Of a DNA stretch of 64,000 nucleotides, positions 11,801 to 23,800 are shown piece after piece. This DNA comes from Sabellastarte sp. h YS-2021 (taxonomy: Eukaryota; Annelida; Polychaeta; Sabellida; Sabellidae). The position numbers and the translations under genes were made by a program. The notes below the pieces were generated by a model. The model worked only from the letters and a program-made list of their open reading frames with translations, was not told the DNA's origin and made no database searches. Within the stretch, counting starts at the first letter, position 1. Every line of letters starts with the position of its first letter. Location: the NCBI GenBank assembly GCA_964017235.1, contig OZ024936.1:35052040-35116039 (forward strand). The letters run 5' to 3'.

Positions 11801-14800
11801 TTTGTCAGCCTTGCCCTTGTCTGTGCCCTTGACCTGTGTACCTCCAGCAGCTTGTGTATCCTGTGTATCCTCCTCACTGGAATCCGAATCCTGCTGTGTC
11901 TCCAGCCCAATGTCACCCTGTTCTGTATCCGACATCTGCAGAGGATCCTCCACTCCCACCACCAACTCCTCCACCCCAGCTGCCTGCTGAGTCTCTGGTT
12001 CACAACTCAATTCATCCACCTCTGGACTCCTGGCCCTGGTGGACATCCTCGCTGTCTCCTGACTGCCTCTCCTCCTGGACCTCTTCTTTGGTGGCATTTT
12101 ACACAAGTATTCACCAAATTTCCTATTAAAAAAAAAAAAAAAAACCTTTAAATTTTCGACTAAATATGTAAGCCAACAAAATATATCCTCAACATATACA
12201 GTATAAGCTGTAAAGTTCCGAAAATTGATGTATTCACATCACAGTGCAGAAAGTGTATCAGCAAAAGCCAAGCCAAGTGCCCCTTATATAGGCTTTCGTC
12301 CATGAGAAAGCATCTTTCCGTAAGTTCCCGAGTGTCGTGGGAAACTACAATTCTGTCGGTAAACCCCGTCCTAGAGGCATCCTTGTCGCCTGTAAACCCC
12401 GTCCCTATTCTCCGTGGATAGATCCGTAAATATTCGTGCATATCCGCAGACTATTACATATCCGTGACCTTCTTCACGGACCATCCCTATTGGTCCTTGT
12501 GGTTTCCGGCAATGTCTGTTAACTTCTGGTGGCATCCTTACAGCCTCCGAACACCCTCCGGGAAAATCCGTAGAAATTTTCCGAGCCTTTATTGGCTCAG
12601 ATGAGTCAAGGATGTCACGGATGCCACAAGGAGATCTACGGGTGCTTCAACTTGCCTTTTCAATTGTAAACCTTAAGAGCATGCACACACATTATAAAGA
12701 TGACAGATAAGTGCATATTGGAGATGATGAAGGCTAGAATACTTGACAAGTATATGCTTAAGGTTTAATATTATTTCTTTCGCTGTGTGGATCCCCCTCC
12801 CACTGAGGATATAACATTTGCATCTGCAGGATGTGTCAGCCGATAGGTAGGACAATGTAATAGTGATCTCCAGACTTATATCTAACTGAAGTTATGTTAA
12901 TCAGCCAGAGTATTTCCATAAATAGCAATTAACATGATGAAAATGAAACTCTAGGATGTAGTTGTCTATAAAACGGGAGTCACAGGATGGAGTTCCTGTT
13001 ACAGGACCCCATATTGTTGTCGGAAAGATACTGCTCAACCTTTTGTCTTTGAACAAAAAGATGTAGAAAGTCATGTTTATTTTTAAGATGACTGCCAGCT
13101 AATTTATACAGTAGACCTATTATCGTATGAAAATGAACAATCTTTAATATCTCGGAAACTGTGAAAGATAGGGGCAGAGTTGTTTCTAGGATGCGTTTTC
13201 CACGGGATCGTGCATTAATTCGCCTACAAACGCGGATTTTCATGGAGTCTGCGGTGACCAAGTTGTATGAGAACGCGTGGTACACAAGGTGATGCGGGAA
13301 ATATATGAAGCGAAAAGACGAGAAATCTAGAAAATCGAAACACTGCATGGATCGAGAGTTTGTCGAGGTTTTGATTTTTCCGTCGAAACCTTCTTCGAAT
13401 AATGCCTGTTGACGATTGTGGTTTCAAGATCGTTTAGAAACTCAAATATATTATGAGGTACAGACAGTATTTGGACATATTATTCCCAAAAACATAAAAT
13501 TAAGCTGAAAGTGGATGATTATATAAAAAATGGCTGCAAGAAAACCGAAAGTTATGGTAGACTGGATTGTTACCACAACAGGACTTGGCAGTGAAGCCTG
13601 TGCTGACCCTATGGGTGTACATATCTGTCGGATTTCCCAACAATGTATGTGCAGAAAATATTTTACTTGGTCAAAATTCACGGACATCTCAGTAATATTA
13701 ATGAGGTCACAGATTTTCATGGTGGTTTATTTTTTTTCTGCTTTAAGATCAAATACTAGATGGACTACTGTACAGAGCTCATGAATATTTATATATGCGT
13801 AAAAAATATTTGACCATTCCATTGGATTTTTTTTTAAATATTTTACTTGAAGAATTTGTGGACTACTTATTAATATTCATGACATCATGGTATTCTGTGG
13901 GGTTTTCCAACATATATGTGCGAATTGATGGTGTAATGACTGAATTTGTGATGCCGTGACTTTAGATGAAAACTTAAAACCACGATACGCGACAGGCAAG
14001 GAGCCACTTTGATGTAAATAACCATTTTTGGTATTTTTTTTAAAATTCTATCAGTAGCCTTGAAGTTTATTTTTATTGGGCAAGACAATAAGAATTTACC
14101 ACTAAATAATAGCAGTCCACTGTTAAAAATGTCTTAATAAACTGAAATTGTATTTTTTATTAGTTTAAACTTTATCATAAAGTCATCCCCCAGAATTTTT
14201 AGCCCCTCCCCCACATTTTGTGTAGTGGTGGGGGATCGCCCCCACTTTTTGAAATTCCTAGAATCAACACTGCTTAGGGGGAATTTCGACAAAATTCTGA
14301 CCTGCAGGGTATCCTCAGAGTCAACTGGCAGCTATTCCCAAAACTCGTTAGCGTTTGAATCCATGTGGAAAAATTAGGCATGAAACTTAATTTGAAAATA
14401 TTTCACATCAAAATGTTAAATCAGTATGTATAGAGTAACTTTTGACAATAAATAAATTAATCAAGAGTGATGGTCTTTACCTAGTGGTTAACAAGCCTGG
14501 CCTCTCAATCACCATAGGCTCGATGTGGGTTCCAATCCCACAAGTGGCAATGCTGTGAGCTTGTCACAGTTATTATGACCCAGTGGCAGAACCCAGACCC
14601 CATCCCAGTCCCCAAGATTTGTCACAGTATGTGGAAATCAACTGATGGAGAAACCCTCTTCCCCCTTCCTTGACTTGTTTCAAATACTGTTATTTTTGTA
14701 ACCAAAGAAGAGCCTCTGATCTTCCCCAGTGAAAATTGGTCCAAATTTTGAAGATTTTATCTTCCTTTTAAAGGGTGACTGACACCCTCAATAGTTGGAG

Positions 14801-17800
14801 CAAACAAACCTGAGGCTTGGGGACTCGGGGGCGGTATTCACTAACATGGATTAAGATCAGATCAAATTTGAGAAAAAATTTTAAAGTGAGCCAGGGGATC
14901 AAATAGCTATTCACAAAGCAGGGATCACAAGTTGAAAGATAAAATAGAGCAGATTCATTTCGGGTGACAAACCCGAACAAATACACTAGCTTAAATATAT
15001 CAAAGTACCTTAACGATTCGCGCACATGTGTTGCACTTTTGTCACCAAATAATACTTTGCAACATCGCCACTGGGTTCTGCTTCACGAATTTTCATCCAG
15101 TCCGATTGCTTGACACAAAAGCAATTTGGCTACTGCCGAAAGGATGATGAAAACAAGACAAAACGTGTAAATATTCCTCTATTAACCCTTATTTTATAAA
15201 AAAAATCGCTTCAGATTACATCCAGGCTTGCATCGACGAAAATATGAGAGCCCGTCCTTAAACTTAACAGCAAATTGCTTGTGGGCAGGCGGCAGTTTCG
15301 AACGCTGTTTGCCGCCATCTTGAATTTCTGCATAAATGTGAAATGCAGTTATTTCAGAACCGTGCAAGATAGAGCTATTTTGACAAAACTTTTGACCCCC
15401 AGGGTATCTGCAGAATCAGCTGGCGACTTTTACCAAAAATCATTTTCCTACCACTTTTTGGCGGCCATCTTGAATTTCTGCGTGAAATTGTGGAGGAGAG
15501 CTTATGAAAGCATGGGCGATACAGAGTGCGGCACCGGTAATTTACCAGTAATTTACAAGTGTCAAATATTGGTTCAGATTTATTCTTTGTGACAGGAATC
15601 AATAATCCGTATCATCATTATATTTCATAGATATTTTACTTGAAAGCGATAAATTGCTGAATAATGTCTAAATTATGAAATCTAAGCCTGAAATATATAC
15701 TGGTTTAGCACAGTACTTTAATGTTTGTAACCAACTAATCATTTTAAAAATGTTAAGTTTGAAAAATGTGTCACTATAATTCTGAAGCTACACGCAAACG
15801 AATGCTTGAACTTGTTCTAAAAGTCGTATGACTTGATTTGTATGAACGGAGATGTCAAAATCTCTTTGGAGAAAGAAAATGACATGGCTGTCCGGATTAT
15901 ATGGCTGTTGGAAGTATAGTCTACCTGTCAACATTTGTATCACCTATTATGTATAACAATTGTTACATTTTACAAATATACAGTGTTAAAATGTATATTT
16001 GTATGATATTGGAGAATTGCCATGGCTCAATTTTAATGCAAGTAGATGGATATAAGCACCACATATTGTGTGGTCCATCAACAGCTCAACCGCTGATTGC
16101 TTGTTTATCTGCACTGGGCACATATGTACAGTGGGCATAAGTTCAATCTAATAAAATCATGGAACTTTTCTAAGACATTTGTAAGGTAGTTAAATGGCTA
16201 TAAACATAAGCAGTGTTGTGGTTGAATGTGAATTTTAGAACCAGTTACCGAAAGCGGAAATTTGTCGAAAAACCGGGTACATTTGATTAGTAACGCTAAG
16301 AGAAAAGTTCTCAAATGCATATGTTGTATTGAATGTAGATAACTGTTGAATGTATAGATTCAATGGCCCAAGTGTTGAATGTATACATTCAATGGCCTAG
16401 GTGTTGAATGTACACATTCAACAGCAAATAGCCATTGAATGTGTACATTCCACAGTTTGGCTGTGGAATGTGTACATTCAACAGTTATGATCATTGAATG
16501 TGTATAAGTTCTTTAAATATTATGATTTTTATAAGTAGTCCCTAAACAGTTTAATATTTATGTAAAACTTATTTAGTTTAATATTTATATTGTATAAATT
16601 AATGATGCAATGTTAATACTATTATAAAACCTATTTAATTTAATATTATATTGTATGAATTAATGATGCATTTTTACTAATATAAAAGTTAAATGTAGTT
16701 ATGAGTTTATTAGTATAGTGTATTATAGCCTTAAATATTTTTTTCAATATTTATAAAACATGGCTTAATTATTGTTTAAATATTTTGTAAAGGATAAAAA
16801 AGAACAAGAAATATTAATCTATTTTCCAATTATATAATCACAATGAACCCCAATGCTCTTCTGTTTCTTGGTGTGGTAAGACTAATTGCAAACAATCACA
16901 CACAAATTTGGAGAGCATTAAAGAGGTACTCAGGTGACAACTTTTTCTGTAATCAGTGATCAAAAGATTACTCAGGCTTGAACTGTCTCTCTTTGTTCTT
17001 TGCTTTGATTATCACAGCAATTGTTTTAATGTGTGTAGATTAGGGGGTAAATCGTTTGGCTTTGTGGGTATCGATATTGAATGTAAAAATATTTCAATAT
17101 CGGGGGATATCAGGGGGTTCATATTGTCTACCAAATAGTCCGAATTCGGGAAACTGAAAACGTTTTATTTTAGTGTTTCCCGAACTGCTAACAGGAAGCG
17201 AAATGAATCAAAACAAAACAATGCAGTTTTCATCAAAAACCCATTGAAAACTTCAAAAATGTGAGATAAAAGTGTACAATGTCTTCAGATTTTTGCTTTA
17301 CTTCGAGTATTAACAGTGTAAGTTTACAGTTTTACTTAAAATGGCGATATTGAAATACATGTTTAGATCTCGATATCGGGAGTCCAGTTCCAAAACAATA
17401 AATATCGGCAATATCGATAAACAATTTACCCACTAGTGTAGATTAAAGGGAACTCTTTATGTTTATAAAGTCTTTAATCCTACAAAATTCTTCTTCTTTG
17501 AGCCCCTGCTAACACTTCAATAGAAGACTTTTTCTTTTGATCATCCCTACAACTACTATAAATAGTGATTTGATTTTAGAAAATACTCAGTGTATGTTAA
17601 AGTGTACATAAGTCTTCATACTTCCAATCAACTTATCAACTATAAATTATTTCCACATTCCATGCCCTGAGCCATTGAATGTACACATTCAACAGTTTCA
17701 CCCATTGAATCTATACATTCCACAGCTGAGCCATTGAATGTATACATTCAACAGTTTGCCCATTGAATCTATACATTAAACGGTTTGACCCGTTGAATGT

Positions 17801-20800
17801 ATACATTCAACAGTTATCTACATTCAATACAACACATACATGAGCTACAACTCACATGTAAATAATCAACCGCGATGTGCTTTTTGAAGACTTTTGAGGC
17901 AAAAACGTCTGATATATTGGTAAAATGTTACAAAATACTGTGAAATATTTGTTGTAGTTGTACATTTTAGTAAACTTACGGTAAAATAATGAATATGTGA
18001 CGAAACCGGTTTTGGTTAAAAGAAAACAAAATGTGACTGGATTACTTTTGGTTGGCAAATATGTTTCCGGTTTACCGTCTTCAACACTAAACATAAGTGT
18101 GTCAACATAAGGTAGATTTGAGAATACGCATGTGTTTTGTAGTAATAATCTGTATGTTAGTCTGGCAGTGTCAGAAGTCAAGTTGTCAGGTATGTGTGAA
18201 CATACCAACACTGATCTGATGCAACTTCCCACATTGGTTGAAAAACAGGAATGTTTGCTTCAATCTTTTCATGAGAAAACTTGTAGATGGCTCTTGATGT
18301 AAATTGTCAAGTGTTTGTGTTACTTCCTTTTACATGGCCTCAATACAACCAGATATTTATAGCCCTGACATCAGCCTTATATCAAATTGCTGTTTGGTAC
18401 AGATGTATCATTGACTTACAGCTGATAAAATTTCAAGAACTTAATGTTCTCTCAGAAATTTGGCCCACACATTACTTTACCCATTAATTTAAAATAGATG
18501 ACACATTAATTTGAAATGTTATCGATACATTAATTAAAACTAGTTGATCACTTATTTTAAATAATTGTCCTCTTAACTTATAATTAGACTGCAATAGGCC
18601 CAACACCTCCAGTGTAGCTTATGAGTGCAGTGATAATAATCATTTAAAGTTTTCTGTATCCGTATAGTGATCCGAATCACTACCAAAATCTGATCCGTCT
18701 GTTCCTTGTGCCAGTAATTTTGCAACCAAACTCACAACGCTAGTTACATAACTTCCTTGGGGGATGTTATAAAGAAATCTGGAATTATGTAATCACTTGT
18801 TTGAGATGAGTGTGCTTTGTGATAAACATGAGTCAGATATTTGGATATGAATAGTACTTATGAAGTCTTTAATGATTAAGTGTGTTCATGAATCAGTCAT
18901 CAGTGATTAATTGCAAGAATTGTTAAATGGCTTCTGTATCACTAAAACTGCAACTCCTTACTTTACTTGGTTGTATTAAGAGACATTTTCATGTTATTAT
19001 CTGTACACTATAAGGCTTTTAAGAATATACCAGTATTCCGTCCCCATCCACCCATTTCAGTTTCCTTCTGTAGATAATTTTTTCATTTGTAACTGAAGGT
19101 GTGATCCGAGGTTTATATAAGGTTGTGGCTTGTTCTGGTTTTGGTAGCAAGTGTTCGTCCGACGGCTACCAAGGTTAGCTTAGGTTAATAAGTAATGGAG
19201 ATTTCCTCTTGGTGTATTGCCGTCATCCAACTGTTACAGTTACACACCAATCCCATCAGCGGCCGTATGCATCATACAAAATCTCAGAAGGTGTCCTGGG
19301 TGGCAGCCTGTATACTGCCTGTATACTGCCTGTAGTGTGAAAGGGGTATAACTGATCAGCATTCACATTGCTTGAATTTTATGAAAGACACAAGGCTCAG
19401 GAAAAGTAAAATGATAAAAAATTGTGTTTTTATGGAATAGTTCGAATTCTAATATGATTTTTATAGTGCTTAATCTATAACACAGACTCAAAGCCTTAGA
19501 GTCTAAGGTGCAACAACCAGGAAACAAAGTCCAAAAAATTCATAGTCCAGAGATGTAAAAGGCGGTCCACACCACAGAGACAGTCAGAAGAATACGATGA
19601 GAACTAGGGTGGGTAGGTTTTGTGAAAAGATGAGCTTTAAGTTTCTGTTTAAAAGACAAAAAAGATGAGACAGAGCGAATGTCATGTGGCAGTTCATTCC
19701 ATGCCTTAAAGATTGCATATAAGACACGCCATCATTGATACCTTGGCAGCATCATAGGCAAAACTAAGTCAAATTACTTTGTTGATTTATGAACAGATGA
19801 AATAAACTGAAGCATGTCAAGGCTTTCACCATCCATCTTGCTTCTAGTACAGTAGAACCTCTATTATCCGACCTTCTATTATCCAAATTTTCAATTATCC
19901 GACCTCAAACCCACTCTCCCAGCTACATTTAAACCTGTTATTTTAGGCTTTCTATTATCTGACCTATTATCCGAACCAACTGTTCCTCCCCCAAGAGGGT
20001 CAGATAATAGAGGTTATACTGTATTACAACAACTCTTTTTGGGATGCAAAAAAGTACTGAAATTTTTAGGATAACCACTCTGGAGGAACTTATAGACTAT
20101 TGTAGGTGTTTTGACCACTGAATGTTGTTTAACAGGCAGCCAGTGCAAACTCTCCAGTATAGAAGTTATATCAGAATGTCTGCTTTTGTTGGTGACAATC
20201 CTGGCTGAGCTGGTTTGGACACTTTGGAGCTGCCTAACATTAAAACCTGAAAGGCTCCTGAATAAGTAACATATTAGGACCTTCACGGTTTAATATTGGA
20301 GGTAATTTGTTTTGTAGTAACTGCATAAAGATTGTTGTAGATAAGACAACAACAAAAAAGTCTTACCAACAAAGTATGGCCGACTTTTTTAAGCATAAAG
20401 TATTTTGAAGTGTTCTGAAGTGTCAGGAGGTCCTTTAGGAATGTCAGTTTGAAACATAAGTATGTTAGATATGCAGAAATATAATGCTGTTTTAGGGAGG
20501 AACTAAATTCTTTTCAGGAACTGGGCGTCTTTTTTTTTAATATATTGAAAAAATAGTACTTTGCAGATAGTACTTTGGCGTTTTGATTTATTTCCCAGGA
20601 TATCTGTCTCACTTTAGTTGCATTGAAATGGCAAAAAAAATGCTTAAAATTCACAGATCAGCTGTGAGGTCTTTGTTTTTCAGTACCAACCAGACCCACC
20701 AAGTTGCCTTTACAGAATTAATTTTAGGTTCAAAGAAAATATTGCATGACAACAATATTGTCTTCTGAGAAATGTGACCCGTAAAAAGTCTGGTGAATAA

Positions 20801-23800
20801 TTCAGCATTTACTGTGAATTATTGTGTTGACACAGAGAAGGAGGCAGTCTTTCATTTGTTGAATTCCTAGGGTAACCTTTGTGGTAACCGTTATGGACTT
20901 GGATTTTCCTGGTATCTGGTCAATTGATAAGTTATGGAATGTGAACAATTTCATGATGTGGAGTGAAGGTTCTTTGGCCTATATATTGCCTTATGGAGAC
21001 AACTTGAAAATATAAAGACAGATAGTATTTTCATTAATCAGCAGATGCACAATGACCAATTGTGTATTTTAAATTGATGAGTTTGAATGAAGATAGTGAA
21101 ATATGATTTTTTTTTGCTGATATTGGAAATGTCACTTAAACCTGTACTGATGGGTGTACCTATTCAATAACTACCTCTTAAAGCTGGTAATTGCTTTCAT
21201 CCTCTAAAGCAACTTAATATAATTAATGATAGTGTACATATTTGTCATGTTAGAATATACTGTACGAGTCAAATTTGGGAATATTCTTTATTCTCTTTTC
21301 AAGTGCAATTTTCCATCACCAGTTGTGTTAAAATCGTTGGTTACTGATACTAATCTCTGTGATCTGACAAATTTCTTGGTTTGCATGTGTGTTTGCATTG
21401 TCTCTGCACTGCACTGCAAGTACAAACTTCCAAGTGGTGCACTTTATGAAACAAGCATCAGGCATGTAAGTGGTTACAAGTAGTGTGAAAACGTCTTAGC
21501 ACCCCCACATGCCACTTGACAGTTGTGAACTTGCTTTGTATGTAGTAACACATTGTCCCACCCTTATATTGGTTACCTGCTGTTTTCCAGTACAGAACTT
21601 GGACAATGTTATGAAAATATCTATAATGACTTATATTGGTCAATGTGTTAGTGATAAATAATAAGCTGAAAAGCTGTAATTGTATACAAAATACTTTGGT
21701 TTAGCGTTTGCTACGCCGCCGCACGTAGAGAGATTTTCGGCGTTAACGCTCTAAGAGGAAAACAACAGCAGCTAGGTTCACCAAATTTGCAGGATATCTT
21801 CATTGGGGGGTAAGCTTCTCTGGCAAGGAAAATAGCCTCATTCTGAAAAAACAAGATGGCCGCCACGGGCATTTCTTTGAAAATAATCTACATTTTTCTA
21901 CTGGCTGTTCCTCATAGGTAGAAGGTTGAATCTCTTCATAGGTGATATGTATGACACATGTACATGTCCTCTACAACCTTGCACACGTTCGACCTTGAAG
22001 CTCCTAATTCAAGGTCATCCACGGAGTGCCGAAGTAACCCACATGACGGACTTTAAAAGTGTCTATATCTCCCTTATTATTGTTCCTATAGGAAATCATG
22101 TGCTGCAAATCTTCTGATGTGGTCAGATTTCACCTTGGACCCCTCCTTCAAGGTCAAACGAGGATAGCCAAACTTAAAAGTGCTTATAACTCGCTTATTA
22201 TCGATCCTAGAGGTTTGGGGTGATAAACCAACATATAGGAAATCATGGGCTGGGAATCTTCTGGTGTGGTCGGATTTGACCTTGGCCCCTCCTTGAAGGT
22301 CAAATGAGGACAGCCAAACTTAAAAGTGCTTATAACTTGCTTATTATTGGTCCTAGAGGTTTGGGATGGTAAACCAGCATATAGGAAATCATGGGCAGGG
22401 AATCTTCTGGTGTGGTTGGATTTGACCTTGGGCCCCTTCTTCAAGGTCAAACGAGGATAGCCAAAGGTAAAAGTGCCTATAACTCGCTTATTATTGGTCC
22501 TAGAGGTTTGGGATGGTAAAGCAACTTATAGAAAATCATGGGCTGGGAATCTTCTGGTGAGGTCGGATTTGACCTTGGACCCCTCATTCAAGGTCAAACG
22601 AGGACAGCCAAACTTAAAAGTGCTTATAACTCGCTTATTATTGGTCCTAGAGGTTTGCGATGGTAAACCAACATATAGGAAATCATGGGCTGGGAATCTT
22701 CTGGTGTGGTCGGATTTGACCTTGGGCTCCTCCTTCAAGGTCAAAAGAGGAAATCCAAAGGTAAAAGTGCTTATAACTCGCTTATTATTGGTGCTAGAGG
22801 TTTGGGATGGTAAACCAACATATAGGAAATCATGGGCTGGGAATCTGCTGGTGTGGTCGCATTTGACCTTGGGACCCTCCTTCAAGGTCAAATGAGGACA
22901 GCCAAACTTAAAAGTGCTTATAAGTCGCTTATTATTGGTCCTAGAGGTTTGCGATGGTAAACCAACATATAGGAAATCATGGGCTGGGAATCTTCTGGTG
23001 TGGTCGGATTTGACCTTGGGCCCCTCATTCAAGGTCAAACAAGGATAGCCAAACTTAAAAGTGCTTATAACTTGCTTATTATTGGTCCTAGAGGTTTGGG
23101 ATGGTAAACCAACATATAGAAAATCATGGGCTGGGAATCTGCTGGTGTGGTCACATTTGACCTTGGGTCCCTCCTTCAAGGTCAAACGAGGATAGCGAAA
23201 GGTAAAAGTGCCTATAACTCGCTTATTATTGGTCCTAGAGGTTTGGGATGGTAAACCAACCTATAGAAAATCATGGGCTGGGAATCTGCTGGTGTGGTCA
23301 CATTTGACCTTGGGCCCCTCCTTCAAGGTCAAACGAGGATAGCGAAAGGTAAAAGTGCCTATAACTCGCTTATTATTGGTCCTAGAGGTTTGGGATAGTA
23401 AACCAACCTATAGAAAATCGTGGGCTGGGAATCTTCTGGTGTGGTCGGATTTGACCTTGGGCACCTCATTCAAGGTCAAACAAGGACAGCCAAACTTAAA
23501 AGTGCTTATAACTCGCTTATTATTGGTCCTAGAGGTTTGGGATGGTAAACCAACCTATAAGAAATCATGGGCTGGGAATCTTTTGATGTGGTCACATTTG
23601 ACCTTGGACCCCTCCTTCAAGGTCATGCGACGATAGCCAAACTTAAAAGTACTTATAACTCGCTTATTATTGGTCCAAGAGGTTTGGGATGGTAAACCAG
23701 CCTATAGGAAATCATGGACTGGGAATCTTCTGGTGTTGTCAGATTTGACCTTGGACCCCTCCTTTAAGGTCATACGAGGATAGCCAAACTTAAAAGTGCT

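Larger units (their letters stand above)
8679..12655. mobile_element. Decayed PIF/Harbinger DNA transposon
   Basis: A HARBI1-like nuclease pseudogene (+) and a Myb-like DNA-binding pseudogene (-) face each other, the standard two-gene content of PIF/Harbinger. Both ends (8679-8900 and 12430-12650) are rich in GGATG/CACGGAT/GGCCAC-type subterminal repeats. The left end GGGGCCAGTTACATGG follows TTA, a typical PIF target. The right boundary is approximate. It lies within PTP4A intron 2 and has been hit by a hAT MITE, a SINE and a DIRS element. Confidence 0.65.
16205..18097. repeat. Dispersed repeat split by a nested insertion
   Basis: The outer flanks (16205-16320 and 17840-18097) match the uninterrupted copy at 7515-7885: AGTGTTGTGGTTGAATGTGA on the left, GGTTTACCGTCTTCAACACT on the right. 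The middle 1.5 kb is absent from that copy. Confidence 0.65.

Noticed and set aside
11660-12106. Stand-alone host gene for a nuclear acidic protein (minus strand)
   Set aside because: The frame is the N-terminal half of the Harbinger Myb-like gene, ending inside an inserted SINE.
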